This document shows, one piece after another, positions 1-7,338 of a stretch of DNA of 35,979 bases. Location: NCBI GenBank assembly GCA_030147525.1, contig JASBVF010000004.1, forward strand, positions 1 through 35,979. The letters are read 5' to 3'. The notes beneath the pieces are model-generated. The model saw only the letters and a program-made list of their open reading frames with translations, did no database searches and had not been told where the DNA came from. Source of the DNA: Bacteroidota bacterium (lineage in GTDB: Bacteria; Bacteroidota; Bacteroidia; Chitinophagales; Saprospiraceae). The first letter of the stretch is position 1. The number at the start of each line of letters is the position of its first letter. The translations under genes and the position numbers were made by a program.

Positions 1-160
1 CGGTGTTGCCAAAACCTATGGCCCTGTACCATAACCCGGCCACTCCGGGAGTCTGATGACATGGCAAAAACCTGTTTCACATTTCCGGGGAGAAGCGAAA
101 AAAACAGTCAGCAGGTCAAATAACGAGGTGCCGGAGACCAGATGATTTTCAGCATGATAG

Positions 161-1891
161 TCAATAAATCACTGCCGAACGATCCCTTCGGGAATCAGAC
201 CCGCCGACGTAGCCCCGTGGTAATTTCATGATGGCTTGTCCGCTTCCGAATACAAGCCCGCCGTTCGAACCTAAGAAAATCGTTTGAGCTGTCTCCATGA
301 CAGGATTCCGGGGAGCATGTCCCATCGACTGAAGTTCGTCAATCACGTCCGGAAAAATGGCCCCTTCGAAGCTGACCTGGTTTTCGCTCCAATGGCGGAA
401 ACGGGGGGCATCGATCGCTTGCTGAACGTCCATGTCGAACAACAGGATGTTGAGCAGGAACTGAACATGAGCCTGAGGTTGCTGGGGGCCTCCAACGATG
501 CCGAAGCTCAGCCAGGGCTCTTGTGTTCCGTTGGCGGTAGTCTTTGTTACAAAACCGGGAATGATGGTATGGAAAGGACGCCTGCCCGGCCCTACGCTGT
601 TGGCCCGGCCTTCCTCGTAGGAAAACCCGACTCCCCGGTTTTGGAGTGCAAATCCGGTTCCGGGAACCACTACGCCTGAACCGAATGCTCCGGCCAGGCT
701 TGCAATGAATGAAATCATATTTCCTTCCTGGTCGGCAACAGTGAGGTAGGTGGTTTCGCTCGTGGTCAGCGAGGCTTCGGGATTAGCACGGGGCAGGGCA
801 CGGCTCTTGTCGATCAGCGACCGGCGCCTGGCGATAAATTCATCTGTCAGCAACTGTTCGGGCGTCACCTCCATAAAATCGGGGTCGCCCACAAAATGTT
901 CGAGGTCAGCATAAGCCAGCTTTTTGGCCTCGATAAGATGGTGCAGATAAGCTGCTGAATTGTATTTCATGGAAGCGAGATCAAAGGGCTCCAGAATGCG
1001 AAGCATTTCCAGCGCCGCTATTCCCTGACCGTTGGGAGGAAGTTCCCAAAGCCGGTACTCCTGAAAGGGAACGGATATCGGCTCGATCCATTCCGAAGCA
1101 TGGTTGCCAAAGTCTTCAGGCGTCAGAAAACCTCCAAGACCCTGAACGTGGGTTGCGATACGCTCGCCAAGTTTGCCGCCGTACATCACATCCTGCCCTT
1201 CCTGAGCAATGTGTTGCAGCGTGGCTGCCAGGTCCGGGTTTGAAAACCATTCTCCCTCGGCAGGAGGACGATCTCCCTCCATCAGAAAGGTAGCCCTGGC
1301 ACTCGGATCTTTTTTGAGCAGGTTTACGAACAATGCCCACTCCGCCGCCGTCACCCCGGAGACAGGAAACCCCTCTTCAGCCAACTTGATCGCCGGAGCC
1401 AACGCATCAGCCAGGGAGATCGTACCGTATTTTTCCAGTAAGGCTACCCATCCTGACAAAGCACCGGGTATTGTGATCGTTTTGGGTCCGTCGCCCGGTA
1501 TCCGGCCGGCACTGTACAGCGCCTCCCGGGTCATCAGCGATCCTGAGCGGCCGCTGGCATTGATGCCAATGAGCCGTTGCTCTTCAGCGGACCAGAGGAT
1601 TGCAAACATGTCGCCTCCCAATCCTGACATGTAAGGCTCTACCACACTTAGCACCGCAGCAGCCGTTACCGCAGCATCCACGGCATTTCCACCTTCCCGA
1701 AGTACAGCCAACCCGGCCTGACTGGCCAGCGGCTGACTCGTGGCAACCGCCCCATGCGGTGCGTAAGCCGCTCGGGCCGGATATTCCTCATGGGCGGGAC
1801 CAAGAGCAGCACGGAAGCTGATTCCCGCTACAACGGCAGCGGCGGCTGCTATGATCAATATCAGAATAGTCCAGCTTAAGATTCGTTTCAT
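161..1891 (-). CDS. ggt: gamma-glutamyltransferase (Ntn-hydrolase), membrane-anchored or exported
   Basis: Gamma-glutamyltransferase precursor, which hydrolyses or transfers the gamma-glutamyl group of glutathione and related compounds outside the cytoplasm. With the ATG at 1891 the protein is 576 residues. A hydrophobic N-terminal helix (about residues 4-24) is a signal anchor or signal peptide. The family core follows: GGNAVDAAVTAA near residue 67, GLGGDMF near 90, and the self-cleavage site SETTYLTVAD, in which the first Thr (about residue 380) is the expected catalytic nucleophile that becomes the N-terminus of the small subunit. GPGRRPFHTIIP and GGPQQPQ further on match the glutamyl-binding part. 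An upstream in-frame GTG at 1915 would add 8 residues, but it touches a large dyad repeat, so I prefer the ATG. No Shine-Dalgarno is visible. The gene stands alone and its neighbours give no pathway. Family assignment is firm; the physiological substrate is not shown. Confidence 0.95.
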   Translation of the reverse strand: MKRILSWTILILIIAAAAAVVAGISFRAALGPAHEEYPARAAYAPHGAVATSQPLASQAGLAVLREGGNAVDAAVTAAAVLSVVEPYMSGLGGDMFAILWSAEEQRLIGINASGRSGSLMTREALYSAGRIPGDGPKTITIPGALSGWVALLEKYGTISLADALAPAIKLAEEGFPVSGVTAAEWALFVNLLKKDPSARATFLMEGDRPPAEGEWFSNPDLAATLQHIAQEGQDVMYGGKLGERIATHVQGLGGFLTPEDFGNHASEWIEPISVPFQEYRLWELPPNGQGIAALEMLRILEPFDLASMKYNSAAYLHHLIEAKKLAYADLEHFVGDPDFMEVTPEQLLTDEFIARRRSLIDKSRALPRANPEASLTTSETTYLTVADQEGNMISFIASLAGAFGSGVVVPGTGFALQNRGVGFSYEEGRANSVGPGRRPFHTIIPGFVTKTTANGTQEPWLSFGIVGGPQQPQAHVQFLLNILLFDMDVQQAIDAPRFRHWSENQVSFEGAIFPDVIDELQSMGHAPRNPVMETAQTIFLGSNGGLVFGSGQAIMKLPRGYVGGSDSRRDRSAVIY

Positions 1892-1915
1892 TTTAGTCTG
1901 TTTTAGATGTTGCAC

Positions 1916-1945
1916 GTTTACTAAACTTCCAAAAGTTTAGTAAAC
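1916..1945 (-). promoter_or_regulatory. perfect 13-bp dyad, likely operator of the ggt gene
   Basis: GTTTACTAAACTT and AAGTTTAGTAAAC form perfect 13-bp arms around a 4-base centre (CCAA). Each arm contains the near-palindrome GTTTAnTAAAC, so the site can also be read as two 11-bp operators with centres 19 bp apart. It lies 24 bp upstream of the preferred ggt start and has no T-tract suited to termination. Its symmetry and position suggest a dimeric repressor or activator site. I do not recognise the regulator family from the sequence alone. Confidence 0.6.
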
Positions 1946-2128
1946 ATTGGCGCCAGGCGTCAGTGGAAAAGATACGAACTTCAGTCAATAATCTGCTGAT
2001 TAGCTTACGGCAGCAAAATCTTTAAACCTTTTCCTCCGCTTTCACTTTATCTCATTATCTTTTTGTTTTGAAAAACGGGACCTGCGCAACAGCCCCGAAT
2101 CCGCAAAGTCACCAATACCTTCTCCATC

Positions 2129-2533
2129 ATGAAATACTTCCTGCTTTACCTCCTCGCCGCCGTTGTTTTTTTCGCCATCGACATGCTTTGGCTCGGACTA
2201 ATCGCTAAAGATTTTTACCGGGAAAAACTCGCTTTCGTTCTCTCGGACAGCACCAACTGGACGGCGGCTGTCGTCTTCTACCTGCTTTACATCGGAGGTA
2301 TTTTATACTTCGCAACGGTGCCGGGGCTTCGTGCTTCGGATTGGCAAATTGCCTTGCTCAACGGTGCGCTCTTCGGCTTTTTCTGCTACGCAACCTACGA
2401 CCTGACCAACATGGCCACCATCAAAGACTGGCCCCTGATCATCGTGATCGTGGATATTATCTGGGGAACGGTGCTGACCGGCTCGGTGGCCATTGCCGGG
2501 TATTGGCTGGGCAGGAAATTGCTTGGGTTTTAA
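2129..2533 (+). CDS. DUF2177 family integral membrane protein
   Basis: A 134-residue membrane protein with four predicted helices (about residues 2-24, 46-66, 75-93 and 101-128). Characteristic DUF2177 features are IDMLWLGLIAKDFYRE near residue 17, GALFGFFCYATYDLTNMAT near 79, and a WP...VDIIWG segment near 101-113. The full family length is present. The function of DUF2177 proteins is not established and nothing in the neighbourhood suggests one. The gene is divergent from ggt, with a 237-bp spacer containing the ggt dyad. The ATG at 2129 is the first in frame and begins with a hydrophobic stretch, as expected. Confidence 0.85.
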   Translation: MKYFLLYLLAAVVFFAIDMLWLGLIAKDFYREKLAFVLSDSTNWTAAVVFYLLYIGGILYFATVPGLRASDWQIALLNGALFGFFCYATYDLTNMATIKDWPLIIVIVDIIWGTVLTGSVAIAGYWLGRKLLGF

Positions 2534-3016
2534 GGATGCAAATGGTAGTTCAAATTATTTTTTGACTGCTTAAAAAATGGCCTTTTAAAAAGCCGTCTTC
2601 TCAAAATACCGCCGTAGAAGTTCCGGAAGTATTCCGATTTTCCAGAGTGGCTTCGGAAAGATTTTGGAGGCAATATTTTTTTTCAGATTCAGGCAGGCGC
2701 CATTTTTAGCGGTTTTTGGTTTTGTTTGACAGCGTTTAGAAAGTGACTCTTTTCAGGCAAAAAAATCTGCATACAAGAATGGAATCGTGCTGGGGTTTTT
2801 GGCTAACTTGTCCCGGCGAAAGCGTTAACTTCAAAAGACGAGCTTACCTGTGTTTTTTTTCACATGAAAAGTGTTTTTTGGAGTTGACCCAAGGTAGTTA
2901 CCTGGAAAGTAAGGCTTGATGGATGTTGGTTTTTGTCAAGCGGGCTTTTGGGGACTATGGTAATATCAATGAGATCGTTGGTATTGAGAAGTTAGCCACC
3001 AATCAAAAAATCTCTC
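2534..3016. other. 483-bp intergenic region, no gene seen
   Basis: AT-rich spacer between the DUF2177 gene and the reductase gene. I see no ORF with coding character on either strand, no RNA gene and no convincing terminator. Several T- and A-runs occur (for example near 2670 and 2850), but none follows a strong stem. It may hold the promoter of the downstream gene, though no clear TAnnTTTG element stands out. Confidence 0.5.
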
Positions 3017-3565
3017 ATGCAAAAAAAGAACATCGTATTTATCGGAAGAAGTTTGGATGGATTTATAGCTGGAAAAAATGGCGAACTTGACTGGCTTGAC
3101 ATGATACCAAACACCAATAGCGTCGAAATGGGTTTCGCAGACCTGATGCAGGAAATAGATGCAGTCGTGATGGGCAAAACAACGTTTGAAGTGGTATGCG
3201 GCTTTGGAGGTGCGTGGCCTTACAGTAAACATGTATTTGTCTTGAGTAATTCACTCAAACAAATTCCGGAGAAGTGGAAGGAAAAAGCGTCGCTGTTAAA
3301 GGGAAGCCCGCAGGATGTTCTCAGCGAAATTCACCAAAAGGGATATTTCAAACTCTATATCGATGGTGGAAGAACCGTGCAGGACTTTTTGAAGGAAGAT
3401 TTAATCGACGAATTGAGAATCACCACCATTCCCATTCTATTGGGCGGCGGGTTTCCTTTGTTCGGAGAGTTGCCAAAACGGTTGGAATTCGAGCATGTCG
3501 AATCCAAATTATTTTTAGATCAGATCGTGCAAAACTGCTACAAGCGCAAAAGGAAAGCCGGCTGA
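3017..3565 (+). CDS. dihydrofolate reductase family protein (RibD C-terminal-like)
   Basis: A 182-residue cytoplasmic protein of the RibD_C/DHFR-like reductase fold (YyaP/YwjB type). Supporting motifs are the N-terminal strand and loop IVFIGRSLDGFIAGKNGELDWL (residues 6-27), VMGKTTFE near residue 51 followed by the WPYSKHVFVLSNS strand, LYIDGGRTVQDFLKEDLIDELRITTIPILLGGG (about 113-145), and PLFGEL. These match the NAD(P)H-binding architecture of the family. Such stand-alone proteins are usually annotated as dihydrofolate reductase family members without a proven substrate; they are not folate-pathway FolA enzymes. The gene sits alone, 25 bp from the convergent recQ stop codon. The ATG start gives the usual family N-terminus. 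Confidence 0.88.
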   Translation: MQKKNIVFIGRSLDGFIAGKNGELDWLDMIPNTNSVEMGFADLMQEIDAVVMGKTTFEVVCGFGGAWPYSKHVFVLSNSLKQIPEKWKEKASLLKGSPQDVLSEIHQKGYFKLYIDGGRTVQDFLKEDLIDELRITTIPILLGGGFPLFGELPKRLEFEHVESKLFLDQIVQNCYKRKRKAG

Positions 3566-3590
3566 GCAATTCAGAACATCTCCGGCAAGG

Positions 3591-5753
3591 TCACTGCTGG
3601 TAACTCTTCCTCTTCCGCCGGTTGTACCATGCAATGGCCAGCCGGATTTTATCATAACTCACCTCCTCGTTCAGCCTTTCGAAAATGTCTTTTAACTGGT
3701 AAGGTTCTTCCAGCGAGGTGAGCATTTGTGCGACCCGCTCCACTTCTGCTTTTGAGACGTAAGGCTTCAGGTCGATGCGCTCGCCGTTTTCATAGAGGTA
3801 GGCGAGGTGAGAAATGACGGTTACCGGGCTGATTTCCCGTTGCGCAGCCATTTCCTCCACACTGAGTCCCTGCTGGTAGAGCCGGAAGGTTTCGAGGTAG
3901 GTCGAGCCTTTAATTTTTACGCCCTGGTCTTTTTTTTCGAGTAAAAAATCCTGAATGGCATCGAGAAACTCACGGCCGAACTCCTGCAACTTTGCCTCTC
4001 CGACGCCGCTGATTTTGGCCAGATCGGCCTCGGTGGCAGGTTTTTCAGCTGCCATTTCCTCCAGGGTGGCATCGCCAAAAACGATGTATGGAGGCACGCC
4101 TTTTTTGCGGGCAATGTCCAGACGTAGCTGGCGCAGGTGCTCGAAGAGTTCGTCCCGCACCCGGTTGCGCTCGATCTGCCGCCGGCTTTTGGAGGATGCC
4201 CTTGCCTCCTCAGCTTCCTTGCGTTTTTGTAAAACTTCCGCCTGCACGAGCTGTACTTTCTGACCATCGAACAAAATGGCTTTGCTCGCTTCGGTGAGTT
4301 TCACTTTACCGTGATCATCGTAGGCAATGTCGAGCAGTCCCTGATTGATGAGCTGTTCGAGGTAAAAGAACCAGTCCTCCTGCCGCAGGTCTTTCCCGGC
4401 GCCGTAGGTTTTTATTTTATCAAAACCGGAGGACAACACGCCGTAACTGCGGGAACCCCGCAGCACATCCACCAGCATACCCATGCCTACCTGCTCCCGC
4501 AAACGGGCGACGGCGGACAGTGCTTTCTGGGCAATGACGGTGCCGTCGAAATAGCGGGGCGGGTTTTCACAAACGTCACAGTTGCCGCAGTTTTCCTGGT
4601 TGGTTTCATTAAAATAATTGAGTAAAATCTTCCGGCGGCAAATGACTGAAGTAGCGTACTGGTACATTCGGTCAAGCTTTGCGGCGTGGATTTCACGGTA
4701 CTGGCTGTCGCTTTGGTTGATGAAATCCCGCAGCGTCATCAGGTCGCCGCCGCTGTAAAAAAGCAGGGTGTCGGCATCGGCGCCGTCACGGCCTGCCCGC
4801 CCGATTTCCTGGTAGTAGCTTTCGATGTTTTTGGGGAGGTTGTAGTGGATGATCCAGCGGACATTGCTCTTGTCGATGCCCATACCAAAAGCAATGGTGG
4901 CGCAAATGACGGTGGTACGGTCCTGGATGAAATCTTCCTGCACTTTCGAGCGCTGCCGTGCATCGAGACCGGCATGGTAGCAGTCGGCGTTGATGCCGCT
5001 ATCACGAAGTTTCTCTGCGATGGTTTCGGTGGTTTTTTTGGCGAGACAGTAAATGATTCCCGGCTGATTGGGATGTTTATCGATAAACTCAAAAATCTGC
5101 TCCATGCGTTTGCGGCCGGGCCTGACTTCCAGTTTGAGGTTGGGCCGGTCAAAACTGGCGATGAACATTTCGTGGTCCGTCAGTTCCAGTTGCGTGGCGA
5201 TGTCCTTGCGGGTCAGTTTATCAGCCGTCGCTGTGACGGCGATGACCGGAACGTCCGGGAAGGTTTTTTTTAAAAAACGCAGCTGGCGGTATTCCGGCCG
5301 GAAGTCGTGGCCCCAGGCGGAGATGCAGTGTGCTTCGTCGATGGCAAAAAGGCTGACTTTGGCAGCCCTGAGCAGTGGCATGAACTCCTGCGACGCCATT
5401 TTTTCGGGCGAGGTGTAAAGCAGGTCGAGGCGGCCGTGGAAGAATTCATTTTCCACGTGCTGCTGTTCCTGATACGTCAGCGAGCTATTCAGAAATGCCG
5501 CCCGGATACCGTTGGCCCGCAGCGCCTCCACCTGGTCTTTCATCAGGGAAATCAGCGGCGAAACCACCACGCAGGTGCCTTCCATCGTCACCGCCGGAAT
5601 TTGATAGCAAACCGACTTTCCGCCGCCGGTCGGCATCAGCAGGATCACGTCTTTTCCGGTATAAATCCGTTGAATCACCTCCGCCTGCAACGGGCGGAAG
5701 GCATCGTAACCGAAGTATTTTTTAAGGGCTTGTTGAGCGCTGGCAAGGTTCAT
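3591..5753 (-). CDS. recQ: ATP-dependent DNA helicase RecQ
   Basis: Superfamily 2 3'-5' DNA helicase acting in recombination and replication-fork repair. The 720-residue protein has motif 0 and Walker A (PTGGGKS at residues 41-47), a DEAH box at 139-142, motif III VTATA near 173, the aromatic-rich loop between them, and motif VI YYQEIGRAGRDG (313-324). A RecQ-Ct zinc site uses C372, C389, C392 and C395, followed by a winged helix. An HRDC domain spans about 532-608 (PPYIVFGDATL, ISGVGEAKL), and an extra helix-turn-helix tail runs from about 614 to 720 (SVEEMAAQREISPVTVISHLA), as often seen in Bacteroidota RecQ. The frame stays open upstream to a TTG at 5882, but the RecQ family N-terminus fits the ATG at 5753. 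All catalytic motifs look intact. Confidence 0.97.
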   Translation of the reverse strand: MNLASAQQALKKYFGYDAFRPLQAEVIQRIYTGKDVILLMPTGGGKSVCYQIPAVTMEGTCVVVSPLISLMKDQVEALRANGIRAAFLNSSLTYQEQQHVENEFFHGRLDLLYTSPEKMASQEFMPLLRAAKVSLFAIDEAHCISAWGHDFRPEYRQLRFLKKTFPDVPVIAVTATADKLTRKDIATQLELTDHEMFIASFDRPNLKLEVRPGRKRMEQIFEFIDKHPNQPGIIYCLAKKTTETIAEKLRDSGINADCYHAGLDARQRSKVQEDFIQDRTTVICATIAFGMGIDKSNVRWIIHYNLPKNIESYYQEIGRAGRDGADADTLLFYSGGDLMTLRDFINQSDSQYREIHAAKLDRMYQYATSVICRRKILLNYFNETNQENCGNCDVCENPPRYFDGTVIAQKALSAVARLREQVGMGMLVDVLRGSRSYGVLSSGFDKIKTYGAGKDLRQEDWFFYLEQLINQGLLDIAYDDHGKVKLTEASKAILFDGQKVQLVQAEVLQKRKEAEEARASSKSRRQIERNRVRDELFEHLRQLRLDIARKKGVPPYIVFGDATLEEMAAEKPATEADLAKISGVGEAKLQEFGREFLDAIQDFLLEKKDQGVKIKGSTYLETFRLYQQGLSVEEMAAQREISPVTVISHLAYLYENGERIDLKPYVSKAEVERVAQMLTSLEEPYQLKDIFERLNEEVSYDKIRLAIAWYNRRKRKSYQQ

Positions 5754-5902
5754 TGATGAGTGTTTGCGTGTTCCTGTTTTTGGCGTTTGGAAGCGGAGTG
5801 CTTCGAAAGTTGCTAAGGTAGCGAATTCGGAGAATTTGCGGAACAATGGTTGGTGAAGGAGGCGGCGTAATTTTTTTCGCAATGGGGCGGCGGGTGAAAA
5901 TT

Positions 5903-5986
5903 TTGCTACAAATATGCGACCTCTTCGAGATCAGGTACAAAATCTAAATGAGATTGCTACAAGTGTTTACCATTTTCGAGGTCGCA
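5903..5986. repeat. composite small repeat upstream of recQ (direct 9-bp and inverted 9-bp repeats)
   Basis: Inside the 267-bp spacer between the small membrane gene and recQ, TTGCTACAA occurs twice (5903-5911 and 5954-5962). TGCGACCTC at 5915-5923 is matched by its reverse complement GAGGTCGCA at 5978-5986. The arms are too far apart for a compact hairpin, and no ORF overlaps. It could be a degenerate dispersed intergenic repeat or a regulator site for recQ. I cannot tell which from one copy. Confidence 0.4.
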
Positions 5987-6020
5987 CATCTGCCTTGCGT
6001 TGCATGATCAACAAGCATAT

Positions 6021-6254
6021 TTAATCTTCATCTCTGCCGGATTTGAGGCGTTTCCAGAAAATGAAAAAGAAAAGCATGGCCAGTGGAAGAATCACAAACA
6101 TCAGCCAGTTAGCCCAGGAGGACCAGTCCAGGTCTGTGTTCTCCGAAGGGATGTTCTGCGGGACCTGTGCGGTGAGTGTTGCAAACGTCAGGAAAAAGGC
6201 GGCAATTACAGTGGACAGTTGTTTCAAAAAAGAAAAGGAAGGTGGTATTTTCAT
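6021..6254 (-). CDS. small exported single-TM protein, function unknown
   Basis: A 77-residue protein beginning MKIPPSFSF. Residues about 12-29 form a signal peptide ending in TLTAQ. A short polar ectodomain (VPQNIPSENTDLDWSSWANW) is followed by one transmembrane helix (about 50-68, LMFVILPLAMLFFFIFW) and a short basic tail KRLKSGRDED. The frame extends upstream to 6377, but that part covers the terminator of the upstream gene and has no coding character, so I use the ATG at 6254. The topology (cleaved signal, periplasmic stub, single helix, basic cytoplasmic end) is typical of small unannotated Bacteroidota proteins. I do not recognise a family. Transcription would need its own promoter because a terminator lies upstream. 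Confidence 0.65.
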   Translation of the reverse strand: MKIPPSFSFLKQLSTVIAAFFLTFATLTAQVPQNIPSENTDLDWSSWANWLMFVILPLAMLFFFIFWKRLKSGRDED

Positions 6255-6331
6255 GTTTGGATGTTTACCTATACCAACGTGAGGGGTGGGGGAGATGTTT
6301 AAACAGCAATGGGCCGCTGGCGAAAACAAAA

Positions 6332-6363
6332 CTCCCGCACCTGCCTGACTACAGGTGCGGGAG
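6332..6363 (-). terminator. rho-independent terminator of the cytochrome gene
   Basis: A perfect 12-bp stem (CTCCCGCACCTG / CAGGTGCGGGAG) with an 8-base loop, followed on the minus strand by TTTTGTTTT. It sits 32 bp past the cytochrome stop codon. Confidence 0.9.
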
Positions 6364-6395
6364 GGTAACGTAAACATCTTTTTATCTTACTAAAT

Positions 6396-6995
6396 TCAAA
6401 TCTCTGTCGGAGGAATCGGCGCTGGCACCACGTTTTCGACGGGCGGCAAGTTTTGGATGGCTTTGAAGAGCGCCTGCATGTCTTCGTCGCTCAGGTTGCG
6501 GTACACCTGCCAGGGCATGGGAGGGAGCAAGGGGCGGCCGTTTTCCATGCCTTTGTGCTTGCCTTGTCGCAGCGCCGTTTTAAAGTTTTCAAAAGTCCAG
6601 TTACCGGTGCCGGTTTCGTGCGGCGTCAGGTTAGCGCCGAAAGAAACACCCCAGGGGCCAACGGCTGCCGTCAGATCGCCGGTAAAGAGAATCCATTTGT
6701 CCGGTGTGATTTCACCTTTGTTGATAGCGGGAAGCGGCTTGTCGGCAGGATAGCCGGAGAGGCGGCGGGTCATATCGGGGATTGGGCCTTGCGGCGTCAG
6801 GTTTTTGGGTGTATGGCAGGCGTCGCAATCCATAATGGAAAGCAGGTACTCACCACGTTTGAGCAAGGCTTCTTCATTTGGCACTTCGGTTTCGGTGGTT
6901 GCTTCGGTCTGGCTGTTGGCGTTTTCGCAGTTGGTGTAAACCAGCAGAACGGAGGCCAATAAAAACAGGGGAAGGATTGTCTTTTTCATGGTCAT
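6396..6995 (-). CDS. cytochrome c-like lipoprotein with a single heme site
   Basis: A 199-residue exported protein with a lipoprotein signal (lipobox VYTNC, acylated Cys23), a Gln/Thr/Glu-rich linker, and one c-type heme motif CDACH (C57, C60, H61). A Met in PPMPW (M160) is the likely sixth heme ligand. ISPs of this type resemble the c-type cytochromes that accompany dehydrogenases, but no dehydrogenase gene is adjacent. The conserved ANLTPHETGTGNW segment and LSDEDMQALFKAIQNLPPV helix near the C-terminus are typical of class I cytochrome c modules in this group. The protein probably carries electrons at the periplasmic face of the inner or outer membrane. An alternative ATG at 6989 (MKKTIL) is equally plausible and shortens it by two residues. 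A strong terminator follows. Confidence 0.85.
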   Translation of the reverse strand: MTMKKTILPLFLLASVLLVYTNCENANSQTEATTETEVPNEEALLKRGEYLLSIMDCDACHTPKNLTPQGPIPDMTRRLSGYPADKPLPAINKGEITPDKWILFTGDLTAAVGPWGVSFGANLTPHETGTGNWTFENFKTALRQGKHKGMENGRPLLPPMPWQVYRNLSDEDMQALFKAIQNLPPVENVVPAPIPPTEI

Positions 6996-7338
6996 GATTT
7001 TTTAAAAACTGGTGAATTTTGATCGATACAAAGATCGGGGCATGAAGTCAGCCAGTCTTCACGGAAATCATGGGTTTTCAAAAAATACCGGAATTCATAG
7101 AGGGGAGAGCGGCGGGCGGTTTCTCTTTCTTTGAAGCTGCGGTTATTTGATTTCAGATTCTTCGATACTTGATTTTTGATTTTTGATTGAAAGGCAGGTT
7201 TTTAAAGGCCAGACTCAGTTTTTAGTAATAAAACGAAGGTGAAATGTTTGAAAAGCTGAACGCCAAATCAAAAATCAAAGATCACAAATCGAAGAATCTA
7301 AAATCAAACAACAACGCTTGTCCGCTTCAGCAGTGTAT
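6996..7338. other. 343-bp intergenic region dominated by an inverted repeat
   Basis: The spacer between the histidine kinase gene end and the cytochrome gene start (both minus strand). It contains no coding sequence I trust. Its main content is the inverted repeat listed separately (7142-7312), with an AT-rich stretch and the presumed cytochrome promoter between 6996 and about 7080. Confidence 0.55.
7142..7312. repeat. long imperfect inverted repeat (about 48-bp arms)
   Basis: The left arm (7142-7189) reads through TTTGATTT, AGATTCTTCGAT and repeated TGATTTT units. The right arm (7264-7312) is its near reverse complement, with ATCGAAGAATCT and repeated AAATCAAA units. Only a handful of mismatches separate the arms, and the spacer is about 74 bp. 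Each arm is built from short tandem GATTTTT/AAAAATC units, the style of low-complexity intergenic repeats found in many Bacteroidota. It lies just past the 3' end of the kinase operon and could form a large stem that protects or terminates its mRNA. Confidence 0.7.

Noticed and set aside
1-160. Possible gene fragments at the left window edge (40 codons open on plus, 20 codons open on minus)
   Set aside because: Too short, no recognisable motif, and no supporting context.
2534-3016. Weak stem GGCCTTTTAAAAAGCC near 2580 as a terminator
   Set aside because: Pairing is poor and AT-only in the middle, and no clear T-tract follows.
4686-5273. 195-codon open frame opposite recQ
   Set aside because: It lies wholly inside the recQ gene on the other strand and shows no family features.
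5754-5882. 43-residue extension of RecQ from a TTG start
   Set aside because: RecQ family proteins begin close to the ATG at 5753 and the extension looks like untranslated sequence.
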